Below are positions 1 to 13,582 of a stretch of 64,000 nt of DNA, piece after piece. This DNA is from Amphiura filiformis (Eukaryota; Echinodermata; Ophiuroidea; Amphilepidida; Amphiuridae): NCBI RefSeq assembly GCF_039555335.1, contig NC_092642.1, forward strand, positions 11,537,243-11,601,242, given 5' to 3'. The notes under the pieces are model-generated. The model did not search any database and was not told the origin of the DNA. It saw nothing but the letters and a program-made list of their open reading frames with translations. Position 1 is the first letter of the stretch. Every line of letters begins with the position of its first letter. A program made the translations under genes and the position numbers.

Positions 1-2150
1 TCAGTAAGTCATCATTTGAAAATAATGATAAATCAACTTTCTGATTTCTGTTTATTTTTTAAATCTTTGTATGCAAATTTTAAATGTTAGTTACATAGAA
101 AAGTCTAGTTAGGAGCCTTGCTCAGTCACATTGACGAGCCCTGGCATTGATAAATCCCTAATCTTGTTGCTAGAGAAGTGAGAAAATTTAATTTGGAATT
201 ATGTGCCTGTAAATGCAGGTCTGCTTCAGATGGTCTCTGATGGTGAAAGTACTGGTTTGAAATTTCAAAGGTCCCAGGTTCAAATCCTAATCAAAGATGA
301 TTTTCTCTTCCTGAACTAGCTGAATCAATCTTTAGAAATGTTTGAAATGGGAACTTTAAAACATCACCGGTTTGGCCAATCACAAATGAATTGATAGATG
401 GGAACATTGATACCTGTTCATTTCCTCCTCTTGCTTACAACTGCAGAGCTTTGCGGATGTTGTTTGTTCTGTGGGACAAGAAAGAAATAGGAAACATGTC
501 TTGCACACAAACAAACACACAATGATTGACACTCGCAATTGATGTAAGTTTTCAAACGTCTTAGATCATTCATAGTCGCTCTTATTTTCACCTATTTTTA
601 TTCTTCTCAAAGTTGTTTTTTTGATAAATTGAATTGTTAAATCAATGTTAGTGGTGTATTTTAGTGCACAAAACCAATCCCACTAGGTCTCAGCACAGTC
701 ACTATAGTAATCACATTGGTCCAAACTATTCCACAATAATCCACATTGACATTGATCATGGTAATCCCCCCAGGTGCTCCATAAACCATTTAAGCCTCAT
801 TCATACCATAACATGGAACAAAGTTCTCCATAAACATTTATTTTCACCACAATTCTTACTTGTAGCCTTATTTTTCTGGGACATCCATTTTGGTCTCCTC
901 TAGAATTGTATATATATATTTTTAAATTCAAGATCCTTTCTGATTATAGATGAAATATGGTGTGGTGTATAAAAGAAATCGTAGTTATAACATTACCAGC
1001 ATGTACCAAACTAAAAGGGGAACAGTTCATGTTTTTGTTATCCCAAAGGTGTTGAATTTTGATCCCCCAACTGTGTTGAATTTTGATCCCTCTGTGCTAG
1101 TTGTTTTGTTATGTTCCACCTTTTATGTTAACATGTAGTGAATTCATTACCGAAGCAAACATACTAATGGCAATAAATCAATGATCTGTAATATCTTTTT
1201 TTACAGAAATTTGATATATTTTTTTAAAACAAAATGTTGTTTTACGGGCACATTTATTTTTCATTTTGAGATAGTTTTTGTTTCATTTTGAAAAGATTCT
1301 GTTTCACTTTTTTTCCCCAACGTGATTCGTGGTTGTGGTATGTATAAGATGCATGTTGCTGCATGATGTTATGACGGTGTCTGCATACTACGATGCCTGC
1401 ATGGTGAGCTATTCATATTGATTGCATGTATGACCTTGTCAGTCAAAACTTACTTTGTTTTGTAAAATTTGTTACTAAAGGGGCATTTTGTGAATTAAAC
1501 ATTAGGTTTCCTAAGTGTTGGAAAAATTAAAGACTTGGATTTGCACAGGGGATATTAAGTTTTGACCTTAACTAATGATAACTTCCGTAGTCAATAAAAA
1601 ATGAGACCCAAAATGTACAAAGACTTAGATTTGCTATAAGTTTGGACCTTACCAATGATATCTTCCATAGTCCATAAATAATGGGACCCAAAATTTGCAA
1701 ATGGTCTGGATTTTAAAATGAAGCCAAGATTGGAATATCTTTTGCAAATATTACCACAAAACAATGAAACCTTTTCCAGATTTTCTTCTCAAAGCCAGTT
1801 TTTCCAGTTTTTTTGAACATTGCTGTACCAGAGAGCCTAAACATGCTATGCTTAGCAGTAAATCTCTATATCCCCAGACCAACAAGTATCTATACCACCG
1901 ACTTTGGTGCGTGTAGTGAAGTGGACACTGCATAAACGCAAACAAGCGTACCATTGTTTTTAGACATGTACACGTTGAGGGGGCTTCTATTTCTCCGTGC
2001 ATGGTAACTCCAGTCATCCTGTCAAATTTACCATGGATGGTTTTACCTAATTAGTGATGGGTGGTCGATGGTTTAGATACTTCTCTGTCAACGCCCATAC
2101 CCATCTTTCAACTAAGAACCCCCATACTGGACATCTCTACCACACAACAA
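1..2150. other. No gene seen
   Basis: AT-rich sequence without credible exons, apart from the weak tRNA-like stretch near 225-300. A locally duplicated GTTGAATTTTGATCCC (1051-1090) and GACCTTA(A)C ... TCCATAGTC(A/C)ATAAA (1565-1680) are the only patterns noted. Confidence 0.5.
225..300 (+). pseudogene. Weak tRNA-like sequence
   Basis: AGGTTCAAATCC (282-293) is a good B box, preceded at tRNA-like spacing by TGGTGAAAGTACTGG. A T-arm can form; an acceptor stem is not evident. It is probably a tRNA-derived SINE relic. Confidence 0.25.
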
Positions 2151-2157
2151 CACTGGG

Positions 2158-2397
2158 TTTCAGAAAAGAACGGCAGTCCTTTGCTCAGATTAATGCGAGC
2201 GCCCTGTTAATGAGCGACATACGCTGAGCTTTGTGTTCACTTCAAGGGCGCTGATCTGCGCTGACCAACGATTTGGTGCACAATTGGCCAATCAGATTAT
2301 CGGTCTGTTGCTATAATTGTCAGACGACTGATTTAGCCAATCAGAATACGCTCTGCACGCTCTCAAACTGTACACAAGTACCGTTCTTCTCTGACAA
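2158..2397. repeat. Possible miniature inverted-repeat element
   Basis: TTTCAGAAAAGAACGG on the left and CCGTTCTTCTCTGACAAA on the right form imperfect inverted ends around a GC-richer interior (GCGCTGATCTGCGCTGACC). Boundaries tentative. Confidence 0.4.
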
Positions 2398-2602
2398 AAA
2401 CTGTAATTACACCACTTCATGTACCATTTGACATTTGTTATATACTTCCATAGACAATTCCACTGATAATTATCATAACATACGGTACTTAATTATGATT
2501 AACCTGTTTGGGGAAGTCATCCATTCATCTATTAATTTTATAACTTCATTTCCATAAGTTTCATAATAAATTATCCTATAGCATTAACAGTGGTATAACA
2601 CT

Positions 2603-2841
2603 ACAGCTTTGTATTAAGCCTATCGCATGGCTTTATAAAATCCCCTATGGCTAACCACCATTTTTATGTATAATCAAGTCAATCAGAATTTCATTTCATG
2701 TTACTTAATAGTAAATCATGTACAGATTTGTATTAAGCCTCTCACATGGCTTTATAAAATCCCCTATGGCTAACCACCATTTTTACATATAATCAAGTCA
2801 ATCAGAATTTCATTTCACATCACTTAATAGTAAATCATGTA
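2603..2841 (+). repeat. Two tandem ~119-bp units
   Basis: The unit TTGTATTAAGCC ... TTAATAGTAAATCATGT is repeated once with about 10 differences. It includes TATGGCTAACCACCATTTTT. Non-coding. Confidence 0.82.
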
Positions 2842-3273
2842 AGTTTCACAAAATGTACCTTTAAGTCTCGTCTTCAAGTTTTGGTTAATTAAATTAATGA
2901 GGTATTCATCACCACCTCACATGCACTAAAACAACACCCAACCAATAACACACAAAACACCAATTTGGTTTTTTGAATAGACTTGCTGCTTTGTTCAGTG
3001 TGTGAGTTTTTGTTTCAAATGGTGATTGTTTTGTATTCTTTGTGGTTTCTGTTATGGCAAAAGGATGTCTTTTAAATGTTTTATTCCAATATTATACTTT
3101 TTTATTATTATGGTACACTTTCAAAACACACCATTTGAGAGTAAGATGATTACATCACAAAATAGACACTTTGTTCTTAGATCATATACTTTTATCTCAG
3201 TTAATTTCACTGGTTTACAAAGTGAATCTGTACAGTAAGGCCGACTCTCTCTCTCTCAGCCTTTCCTGAATAC

Positions 3274-3418
3274 CGTTGTTGGGCAGGAAAACCCTCCTAT
3301 GTGTCATTGGCCCCTGAACATGTTTAAAACAAAACCTCCTTTGTTACCTGTTGGCAGTTTTGTTTTAAACATGTTCAGGGGCCACAAGCACATATGAGGT
3401 TTTTCCTGCCCAACGACG
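3274..3418. repeat. Palindromic hairpin element
   Basis: Arms of about 62 bp: CGTTGTTGGGCAGGAAAACC ... CCCTGAACATGTTTAAAACA, with the complement at 3356-3418. A ~20-bp loop lies at the centre. It is probably a miniature inverted-repeat element. The minus-strand ORF 3304-3498 crosses it and is not a gene. Confidence 0.68.
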
Positions 3419-3489
3419 ATACATAATTTTGCATGTAGAGGATGCACGATGGAGCTATATATTACATGTGGGGGTGGGGTGTACGTGCA

Positions 3490-3660
3490 TACATACATAC
3501 ATACTCACACACCCTGGTACTCATATATACACTGTACAATCACATGTGCTTTCATACACACACCCCCACACACTTGCAAATACACATACAATCACACCAC
3601 CTGACCCTAAAAATGACACACATTCACAAAACGCACAAACACACGCACGAACGCACACTT
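3490..3660 (+). repeat. CA-rich low-complexity tract
   Basis: Degenerate CACA and CATACA repeats. The ORFs across it are rich in His, Thr and Pro only because of the repeat. Confidence 0.85.
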
Positions 3661-4303
3661 TGTATAGTTTTTGGAAAAAATCTAAGAGAAGCATCCTTTT
3701 GTCATGAGAACCTGCTCGTTCAAAGTCATATGTGCAAATTAATATTCACCAATAATTTTAACACCATCATCTATGTTTTTCTTTTCCATTTTAACTTTTT
3801 TTCTCCCTTATCTAGGTGATCTGAAAAGAAGAAAAATTGAAACTTCAGATTGTGAATGAACCAAACCATTTTTTGAAAAAAATCAAAATAATTCCCCTTA
3901 ATGCCCGTAAAACAAAATTTTGCATCTCTTCTGAAATACGATTGAGAGCTCTTTCCAAATAACAAGACAAAAAATGCTTCCATAGCTGTGATATTAATTA
4001 GCGTTTTTTGTTGTTTTAGTTCATGCATGATAGTCAAACAAGTTTAGTTGTTTATCTTGGTTAACTAATATTTTAAGCACTGCTGTCAAAAATCAAAACT
4101 GCTTATTGAATGATATTAAGTAGTATATTACAGCCCAATAATAAACATTGTATCCTTGAAGTATGATGATAAACCAACATTACATTGGCATTTAAGTTAC
4201 TATTTTGGCATCTTTCGTTATATTGACTCCCATGTAAGATCTTCAATCAAGGTTAAGAACAAAGCCATTGAAAAGTGACATATTTATGACACACAGCTCA
4301 CTT

Positions 4304-4455
4304 AAGGTCCGTTCATACCGGTGTGTTGCCGCACTGCATTGTGACTGCAAAAACCTTGGAAATGCGACGAGTTGCGGTGGATTGCAGCAAAAAGTAATCG
4401 ATATATCAGCAACGCACCACAAAGCAATTGCGGCGTAGTGTGAACAGACCTGTAG
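4304..4455. repeat. Possible miniature inverted-repeat element
   Basis: AAGGTCCGTTCATACCGG on the left and GTGTGAACAGACCT on the right are imperfect inverted ends; the interior has GCGACGAGTTGCGG and CAATTGCGGCG. Non-coding. Confidence 0.42.
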
Positions 4456-5807
4456 GATATGGCTGTATCCGTTGTGTGAACAAACAGACCCACAATAGAC
4501 ATGGTGATATCAACAAGTAGATGAGTCAGGCTTTGACCTTTTTAAAAAATGCAGGGAACTACACTTCACTCTGTGTAGGATGTTTAGAAGAGCTCTAAGG
4601 GGAGTGATTTAAGTTATGGATTATTGTGTTTAAAATTTGTAGATTTTAATAGCTACACACAACTCCTCAGGAAGTTAGGAGAGTTTTAAGGCGGGTGATT
4701 AATATTGCTCTTCTCAAAAGACAAAGCCTTGTGATTCATGCATATTAGCATACTTGACAAAACTAAAAGGCTTTTGCTCACTCGCTATGGTTGTAGACTC
4801 ACAGTAAATGAATTCATTACACTTGCAGTACTACCCAATTTGATGTCTGCCCAATACCCTGGGTGACATGGTTTCTGAATTCTGCGAAGTATGGTTTCTA
4901 AATTCTGCAGTTAACAAGAACACAGAAACATTGCTTCAAAGGTTAAATTTTGTCATATTTGATTCTCATAAGCATGTATCTAATAAGAAACATCAAATTT
5001 AAGCAAAATATGTTGCCTGTATAGTAACAAAATTCTCACAAAGATTTATTCTGATGAGAAATGGGATGCCTGTGATTTTGAATAAGTTTGAACCATTTTG
5101 ATAGAATGATTATTTTAAGCTATTTGTTGATGTCATCATACATGTTTTGGGCATGTTGCAGTTCAAAAGCAACACAATTTTCCCACACTTTTCACCCAGA
5201 GGTGAGGGGTCAGGATGGGGTCATGGTTGCAACATGGTTTGTTGTGATCATAAACAAATAATTAACACATTTTAAAAGTATATATGATCACAAATTGAGA
5301 TATGGATGAAGAGGGACCATAAACCCATCCAAAATGCCCCTGTATCACCTACATGTATACCCATAATGACCCTATTCCAATTTCAGATATATGATAGCAG
5401 ACAGCCCGTTTATAAACTAACACCTTACCTTTCCCGTTATTTTTTTATTTTCAGTGAGCAATTTATTTTTTAGTTTGTCAAATGAAAGAAATAACACCAT
5501 TGAAAATTGCAGCAATAACAGCATGTTTAATCCAAAATTATTATAAAAAAACAGAAAAAGAGAATAACTTGAAAACTGATTTAAAGAATCTATGCACTGT
5601 TGTAAAGTATTATTGAAAAAAGAGTGTATTATGTAAGGCTATTTATTTGAAACTGTGCCACTGGTCAGTCTGCTGGCACATGTACAGACTAAGTTGCTAT
5701 TTCTTAAAGAATATGTACAGTGTAAACTTTATCATTATATAAATTTGTATATCCACAGCTTGTTTTAAGAGGTTTCAAATACTGGGGCACTCCACACGGG
5801 ATATTAA

Positions 5808-6015
5808 CCCCCTGAGTACTACCTGCCGATCTAACATTCTCTCTGATTGGTAAATTACACGATGTCTTCATTTTAATCACCAATCAGAATGGAGCTTTGC
5901 AAATAATTTAACCCAACATTTTTTGTGTGGTGAAAATATTCTAACAATGTTGCCGATTGGTCCAATTGATAATGAAAAGTTCTTTTTAACCAATAGGCAG
6001 GTAGTTCTCACGGGG
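5808..6015. mobile_element. piggyBac-type miniature element, copy 1
   Basis: It is flanked by TTAA on both sides (5804-5807 and 6016-6019) with CCC...GGG termini. The inverted ends continue as ACTACCTGCCGATCTAAC and GGCAGGTAGTTCTCA. TTAA duplication with CCC ends is the piggyBac hallmark. It is 208 bp and non-coding. Confidence 0.8.
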
Positions 6016-6194
6016 TTAAATCTGCATCAATGTGGACTAATCCAGATGAAAGTGGATTTGATTGTGAACATGGCGCAAATTGCTCACAGTCATCAGTGTT
6101 GTGACATAGTAGTTGTGTCACAGTCTCCAGGAATTTTGGTATCACATTATGTGCCTGTTTAGTATGCAATACAGGCCATGAAAGTACACATTGA

Positions 6195-6532
6195 TGCAAA
6201 TTAGTGCGGATTCCACTCCTGTGTGGTGAGCCCACAGAGTTAAAACCAGAGAACACAGACTCCCTATACCGCCACGTACAATAGCGGGGGTATTCGGTGC
6301 ATAGAAACAAACAAAAACAATTCTGCGTCTCATCTGAAGCGTTTAGGTATTGCGTGCAGGTCGCATCAAGTGCATCTCTCAAATGCATCTATATGACAAC
6401 AATTGCCTTGAGCGCATTCCAAGCGAACCAGAATACCCCAATTTTTTTATCCATGCATGTATCAAGATGGTGTTGGAGTCCTGGTTCTCTGGTTTTAATT
6501 CTGTGGGTGAGCCCCATCATCATTCCAATCTG
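6195..6532. repeat. Inverted-repeat element (AAAACCAGAGAAC)
   Basis: Left arm ATTCCACTCC ... GTTAAAACCAGAGAAC (6209-6252) pairs with TTCTCTGGTTTTAATTCTGT ... ATTCCAATC (6483-6530). It is a likely foldback element just right of the first piggyBac-type copy. Confidence 0.55.
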
Positions 6533-6999
6533 TAAAGACACAGTTATTCAACCTCAATATGTTTGTAAATAAAAGAATGGCCTTTGATTTGTGTTGGGTA
6601 CACAAACCTGGGTCTCAGTGAGAATGAGGGTATGGAATGTGCGGCAGATTTGGGGTGCATTTTCAGACATTTAGTTTAGACTTGAGCCATTTTGGTTTAT
6701 TGATGGCCCTCAATTTCACAAAACCTTGGCTTTAAAATGGGTGTTTTTTCACAATTTCCTCAAAAATTGACAATTTTTCATTGTTTTTTTGGCACAATTT
6801 GTGAAGATTTGCCAAATATTAGTATGATGTCTGGTCTGTTTTTTCTCAAATTTGGTTTTAAGTCAGGTAGTTTTTCAGAGTCCCAGCCAGCGCAGCCGCA
6901 CATCCCATCCAAACCAAAGTTGAGAACCCCCGCACAAACTCATACTCCCCAACTTGAGGTCAACATTTCAGTTATGAGGGTTATTGAACTCTGCCGTTA

Positions 7000-8400
7000 G
7001 GATTGATATCATGAAGGCTCATTATGAGAAAGTTAGGTCTGTAATGGTGTTATATTTTGAATAGAAACACAATGATTTCATTGCATGATAATGAAGATGA
7101 TGACCCTATACCATTTATTTTGTGAGAATATGCAAAAAGAAAATAATATAAGATTGTTTGTGTATGAAAATGCCTTATTTGGGGGCTGTTTTCTCAAAGG
7201 GTTAATGGTGGTAACTCCTTGGGATGGACATTTATCATTTCCAAAAGTGGAGTAATGAATTTTTTTGTGAAACTTTTCAATAAAGCAATTCTTCTGAGTG
7301 TGTATGAATTTTATGTAACAAGCCCATTGTGTTCTGTTTAGCAGTGAAGATGCCAAAATGTACTGTTTGTTGTGATTTTGTTTATACATTAGCTGCGACC
7401 AAGAAACTTAAGCAGATGGTGATGTTGTGCTGCAGGAACTCTGTATTCTGTAAATGGGCGGGCATACAGGGATAATTTGAAAACCTCATATGTAATGATA
7501 ATACTACATAAAGAGCAAGAGAATCGTAAAAAATAGTATTTATTTATTAGCATTGATATATATTTTTAAAGAAGAAAAATAGAATGGTTTGAGAAATTGT
7601 GTAGCAGGTAACCAATGTGGGTCTGAGACTATTTCTCTTACTATATATATATATATATATATATAGCAACCTTGTGGACGTTGTTCCCCAAGTGTTAGGG
7701 GCTGAATATTTGAACTTTGACCTTAACTGAGACTCAAAAACAGTTCACTGCCTATTATTTTGTCAGTATTTTCTTATATAGTAGTAAAACTAATAATGTT
7801 GTCATGAAAAGGAAAACCACAGATCAGGGTCAAACCATTATATTAAACTTTTTAGCACAGAAATAAAACACATAGGTCAATGGGATTCTTTTTTTAACTG
7901 AAGAAGTCAAAATTTGCTTATACTTTACAAATTAAAAGCCTTAGAACTTCTATGACCCAACATTGACATCAGCCATAAGACCTGCTTGGTCAGTTGTATA
8001 CCAATAGACCTATAATATACATGGTTTTGAGAATTTTAACCTGAGCCTGGTGGTGAATTCAACAGACATACATATACTTTACTTGAAATGTCATGCTTTT
8101 CTGGATAGCAGATATTTCAGGTTTATTCTAATTTGCATGAATATTTCTAGAATAAATCTAACTTAAAGGTGCTAAAAGAGCATATTTATGAAAGTTTTGC
8201 CACATTCATTGATGGCCATGATTTTGTATGCTTTTGCATAATAATTTTGATAACTCTATCATGTAACCAATGTCTCATACTGTGGGGTCAAAGGTTAAAA
8301 TGTAATTTTCAAGATGATTTGATTATAATGAAATATCTGTATGTTCTGACCAAGCCCTTGCTAATTTTACTAATAGCACCCTGCAAAGCTGGTACTGGGC
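7000..8400. other. No gene seen
   Basis: AT-rich sequence with the (TA)n tract; no exon with splice sites and conserved protein similarity was found. Confidence 0.5.
7641..7665. repeat. (TA)n microsatellite
   Basis: About twelve uninterrupted TA repeats. Confidence 0.95.
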
Positions 8401-8406
8401 TATAAC

Positions 8407-8580
8407 ATTTGAAATCAATAAACCCCTATGAAAGACATGCCCTTAATCTTCCACAGGGAGTGTAAATTGCAAATGGGGTTACCTGAATGGGTCACTCCAT
8501 TTGAAATCTACACCCCTTTGTGGGAGATTAAGGTCATATTTTCTGTAGGGGTTTATGTATTTCAACTTAATAGCCCATTA
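8407..8580. repeat. ATTAAGGTCATG-family inverted-repeat element, copy 1
   Basis: A short foldback element. The left side carries AAACCCCTATGAAAGACATG, the middle GGGGTTACCTGAATGGGT, and the right side GAGATTAAGGTCATATTTTC followed by TAGGGGTTTATGTATTTCAA, the complement of the left end. It is non-coding. Confidence 0.7.
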
Positions 8581-8639
8581 AGAAATACTGTATTCATATG
8601 TTGGATGTCAATGAGCACAAAATAATGTATTTTAAACAA

Positions 8640-10440
8640 AACATTTCATCATTCTTTGCATACCTTTTAATCATAAATTCAATTGTTCAATCTATAATAA
8701 TGAAACATTTTGACTCATTTCATTGTGTGAGAGAATGAACACTTCATGTTGTGACAAAAGTGATTTCATAAATTTGAGTTTTTGAGGCCCCAATGATGTG
8801 AAAGAGCGTCCTTAAATTTGAAGGATCATGCTGTTACAGTTTTGATGCATTGATCATTAACTGTCAATTATACTGCCCTGTCCATTGGGCAGGCTTCTTA
8901 ACCAAATTTGGAATTCAATTTGCTAGGCACAAAATGGTGTGGTTCATAGTACACCACCACTCATAATTACAGTTGAAGAGTGTTCTCTGTTTTGGTATTC
9001 TGACATATTTCCCTTATTTATACATGTCTCTTGCATACCGTGATTGCTAAAGGTTTACATTTTTGTTATGAATAGTGTATGTATATTATCCAGCTTCTGT
9101 GGTAAAACAATAACAGGGTAATAACATAAATGCAAAGAAAAATCAATATAATTCAAAATGAATGAAACACTAGTAACCACGTCACAGCATTGCCAAATAG
9201 CAGTATTTGCCAATCATTTTGGGCATTATGTGATCTTGGGCAGGTGCTTGCTTTCCTATATGCTACACTACTTATCTCATCACTTATTTGCTTAATAATG
9301 AAGTAGAATTTATAGTCAATGATTCATTTTTATCATCCTGAAAATTGACAATCAATTTATTAGAATAGTTTAGAATAATCAATAATTCTCAATGAAAACA
9401 ATTTTGTAATATTGTACTATTTATAAATTTGTTTAATTTGGATTTTTGTTTTTCAATTTTGACATGATGTATATTACATGTGTTAAGTGATTGTGTGTTG
9501 TAGATTTTCTAACATGTATAAAAATGTATTGGTTTTTTCCTTCCATGCTTCCATTGTATAATGTAATTGCCAATGCCAATATGAAGTAGATATGAGATTT
9601 GATTGGTTGTTTTTTTATTTTGAAGCCAGAATATTATTGGCTAAAACAAAAGAAAACACAAGTAGATTGAGGTGGAAAAGGTACTGAGTCAAATATGCTG
9701 GTCATTGATTTGACTTAGTTGATTTGTGCGCTTGGTTGAATCTTCTCCATGGCTACGAGAAGCAGGCCACGTACTCGGTACATGGTAGTGGAATTTGGCA
9801 GTTTTATTCTTTAATATTGTCAAAGTATGCTATGTATTTTTGGATGTTGCCAATACAAGGTGATCAACAGCATAGCCATAAGATGTGTCGTCTGAAGGAA
9901 TTGTGATATTTCAAAATGGCCGCCAACAGCATGACATCACATGACAAACTGAGGCGAAACTTGTTGACTTCACACATGAAAAAAGACACTTCTGCTGCAT
10001 CATTGTGGATGTGGAATGTACTTGCTTGCCCTTATCAGGGTGTAAATAATGACCTTTGACCCAATTTGAATTTTTGTGTTTATTTATTCTACTATTGTGG
10101 TTGGTATAGATTGTTGTTTGACGTCAACGTAATACGACTGACAAATTTTACTAGAATACTTGAAAAAAATGACAGAAAAAAATTGACCTTAGTATTAGTC
10201 TTTAAAAAAATTCATGTATCGTTATAAAGAACTGTGTGTATTGTACAAATTTACTATAACAATCAATTCAGCATTTTTGCAGTAGAATTTAACAATCATG
10301 TAGCTTTTTGAAATTAATGAGAACTTACAAATGACTTACTTTCTTGTCCTGTATGATTATCAGGATTATGTAATGTCACATTCGTCTGTCTGTCTTATCT
10401 GTGTCTGTCCAGTACACACCGCAAACAAAAACACTTCTGA
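8640..10440. other. No gene seen
   Basis: AT-rich sequence without credible exons or clear repeats. Confidence 0.5.
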
Positions 10441-10457
10441 TTTAGAATCAACTTTAA

Positions 10458-10664
10458 CCCTGTGAGCACTACCTGCCGATCTAACATTGCCTCTGATTGG
10501 TCAATTACATGATATTTTCACTTTAATCACCAATCAGAATGTAGATTTGCAAATAATTCACCCCAATTTTTTTGCGTGGTGAAATTATTCTAACAATGTT
10601 GCTGATTGGACCAATTGATAACGAAAACTTCTTCTTGGCCAATCGGCAGGTAGTTCTCATGGGG
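10458..10664. mobile_element. piggyBac-type miniature element, copy 2
   Basis: The structure is the same as copy 1 and the sequence is about 80-85% alike by eye. TTAA lies at 10454-10457 and 10665-10668. Two independent copies with identical boundaries confirm the element's ends. Confidence 0.82.
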
Positions 10665-10819
10665 TTAAAAAAAATATGTTTGCCTTCAGAACAGACAACC
10701 TTTGTACTTCTTATATTCTTAATATTAAAGTAAACATACACTACTCAAAAAATTGAATGGATCAGACTATCCTGATTTGTATTCTCTCTATTTTGTTGTC
10801 ACAGTGCTGATCAAAGTAT

Positions 10820-11062
10820 TACCGTAAAACCTCATCTACAAGCATATAGTGTGCTTTTGATGAAAGCTTAATTAATCCAGACGCCATTTATCGACAAAAT
10901 GTAATATTATGGAGTTTGAGCAAATTAATTACTGATACAAACATATACAAACAAGTACTCTTGTAAGACCAATCTATTGTATTGCCATATGTACGGCTGT
11001 ATTGTTTTAATTTAGCTTTCATCAAAAACATACTATATGCTTATAGATGAGGTTTTACGGTA
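10820..11062. mobile_element. TACCGTAAAACCTCATC inverted-repeat element
   Basis: The ends are TACCGTAAAACCTCATCTAC and its near-complement (GATGAGGTTTTACGGTA). The arms are about 55 bp with AAGCATATAGT and CTTTCATCAAAA. The size is 243 bp. TA at each end could be the target duplication. Confidence 0.72.
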
Positions 11063-11069
11063 TTCAATG

Positions 11070-12590
11070 TTGTGGGATTTCAGTGCTCGGTATTCAGCGT
11101 GGTTACATAATTCTCTTGGTTACCGAATCACGCTATTTTGGTATTTCTTCGAGTGCCATATACTTTGTGTAGTGATCGTTTCGATTGTGGTTCATTACTC
11201 GAGAGCGTGATCCCATTACATAACTTCGATACTGAATTGCCTGAACATTACTGAATGAAATTGCACTCATCCGATTCATAATGCTAAAGCTGTTTTTGAG
11301 AATTAGAGAGGAATTAGGGAATGAATAAACCCCGTTCATACATACCAGAATATTTTATGATTCTTATTTAATCAAAAAATAGTAACATCATGAAAAAACA
11401 AGAATTTCCTTCGTTTTCCCTACCCTGCGATCACACATCTGGGCCACCGGGCATTAACATTGTTTATACCCGGCTCTCGGCCAATCACGCATGCTGTTAT
11501 ATAGCATGTGTGGATAAACTACTCTGATCCTTGAATTGTTTTGAGTAGTGTAAATAGAGCATGTATTCATGTAGAATATGTAACAACCAATTTGATACAT
11601 AGATATGAGTTTACATGGAGTAAAAAAGGTTCTTTAATTTATGTGATTAATTGAGCTCATCATGAATTTAATGATGACCTCACTTAATTACAAAGTGCAA
11701 AACTGGATGTAACAACTTGAGGGCTCGGAAACACAAGGTCTTGTGTTCATTTTGATCATTTTGAGAAAAAGGGTGGTTGAAAATTTGGTCATACTATAAC
11801 CACAAGATGAGAGCAGTATTGATACTAAAAAATCTCATTTTTGACATGAGGTCTGTGTTTCCAAGCCCTCAAAATTTTGATGTGTCTGCAATGTTGCTCA
11901 AGTATTGGGTTGGGAAAAAAGTGTACCCCTGGAATATTATTGTGTCCAGCACATATGTTTGAAGTGCTTGTTTATATGTTTTCTGCCTGTAGTGCAAATT
12001 TGGTCCCCATGCTTTACAATCCAATATGGCTAATATCCTTACACATATTTGGCTTCTCCTCTTTAAATTCATTGGATGAAATGTGTATTAGTTTTACCCT
12101 GAGTTTTTGGGTAGTGCACATGTTGTGTTTTATACAAGAACTCTTGAGGTATTTGTAACATGTGATCTCAACACAAAGTGGGACATATCTCAAATTTTCA
12201 GTGCCAACTTTGCTTTATATGATTTATAAGGAGGTGGTGAACTGCTGTTCATTCTTTTTATAAATTTATTGTGCTAATTGGTATTTTTCTCAATAAACAG
12301 CTTGGCAATCATTGAGAATGTCAATTTTCTTGGGCAAAATCTCATTTTCACTGCCAAAATCACAATGTTGACACTTAATGGCTGAATTACCTTAAGATTG
12401 TTGCTGAAAATTTGAATATGGTGATATTTTGTTTTCAAAAATCCTTATATACAGCTCTGCTATATACAATGAAACATAAGTACATGTACAATGTATTTAT
12501 GTTATGGAACTAGCTGACTGGCAAGATGTCTACAAAATCCAATTATCGTATATTTATTATGTGGCTCAAGGAATCCGCTTGTTGAGTTTG
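11070..12590. other. No gene seen
   Basis: A mirrored pair ACACAAGGTCTTGTG / ATGAGGTCTGTGTTTCCAAGCCCTC around 11710-11875 hints at another short foldback. Otherwise nothing recognisable. Confidence 0.45.
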
Positions 12591-12734
12591 ATATGGTATC
12601 AAAAGAGAGCAATATGTTGAGAGGTTGGTATGTAATCAAAATTCAATATTATCAAGCTTGTCATGCATACATGAAAACATGAATATAAAACTATACAAAA
12701 ATATACACAAACTCCGATGCAGGATACATTACAT

Positions 12735-12870
12735 GCACATGCATACTCCCAAACACACATGCACACACCCCCACACACCCCCACCCCACACAGACATACA
12801 CCACACAAACATTTTAAAAAAGCATTCGCACACACACAGGCACCCCATACAAACACCCCCTACATATGTA
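12735..12870 (+). repeat. CA/CCCA-rich low-complexity tract
   Basis: Degenerate ACACAC and CACCCCC repeats. The overlapping ORFs on both strands are artefacts. Confidence 0.85.
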
Positions 12871-13032
12871 TACTACAAGTTCACCACTCATTAAAAGAAA
12901 TATTTGTGTTGTACTTCAGCATATTGTCAGGGAGTTCGTAGATGTTACTATTTGCACTGTTTTATTAAAGCAATGGCTTCTGTGGCTCAAATAACAGCTG
13001 TTATTTTAGCCATAATTATGCATGAAGTGATC

Positions 13033-13213
13033 TATTCTATTTAAATTCCATACACCCCCTATGGAAGACATGCCCTTCTCCACACAGGGAGTGTGAATTT
13101 CAAATGGGGTTACTTGAATGGGTGACTCTATTTGAAATATATACCAACCTGTGTGGGAGATTAAGGTCATGTCTTCCATAGGGGATGTTTGGATTTCAAC
13201 TGGAATAACCCAA
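13033..13213. repeat. ATTAAGGTCATG-family inverted-repeat element, copy 2
   Basis: This copy has the same layout as 8407-8580: CACCCCCTATGGAAGACATG on the left, GAGATTAAGGTCATGTCTTC and CATAGGGGATGTTTGGATTT on the right. It is directly followed by the GGGGGTACTC repeat. Confidence 0.72.
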
Positions 13214-13224
13214 TGCTGATATCG

Positions 13225-13582
13225 GGGGTACTCAGTACAAATGACCATACTGGGACGTGCCGCAAACATGGGTAGCATTTTCAGCCTTCTGGTATATCAA
13301 TGACCCCTTTTTCAAAGCCTATTTTGGTATATGAATGGGTCCTTTTTCAACATTTTCTCAATTTTTTCGGAAAACAGCCCAATTTTTCCTTAATCTAGCC
13401 AAAATTTTCCCAAAATTTTGGGAAAATTTGTCAAAACTAAGACAATTTTGGGTAAATTTGGCCGACAATTTTGACTTTTGGTATATCAATGGGTCCAAAT
13501 TTCTTGAAAAATTGGTATATTTATGGGTCTACTTCCAAAATCTCAGCGCACGTCCCTACCAAAACCAAACTTGAGTACCCCC
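13225..13582. repeat. GGGGGTACTC inverted-repeat element
   Basis: The ends are CGGGGGTACTCA and TGAGTACCCCCGG. The interior is a run of degenerate GGTATATCAATGGGTCC and TTTTGGGAAAATTT modules. A diverged relative with GGTTTATTGATGGCC lies at about 6640-6935 and a related GGGGGAGCAC form at 43370-43700. Confidence 0.6.

Noticed and set aside
3429-3819. Overlapping His/Thr-rich ORFs
   Set aside because: Translation of a CA-rich low-complexity tract.
12599-12941. Cys/Val-rich and His/Pro-rich ORFs on both strands
   Set aside because: Translation of a CA/CCCA-rich tract in different frames.
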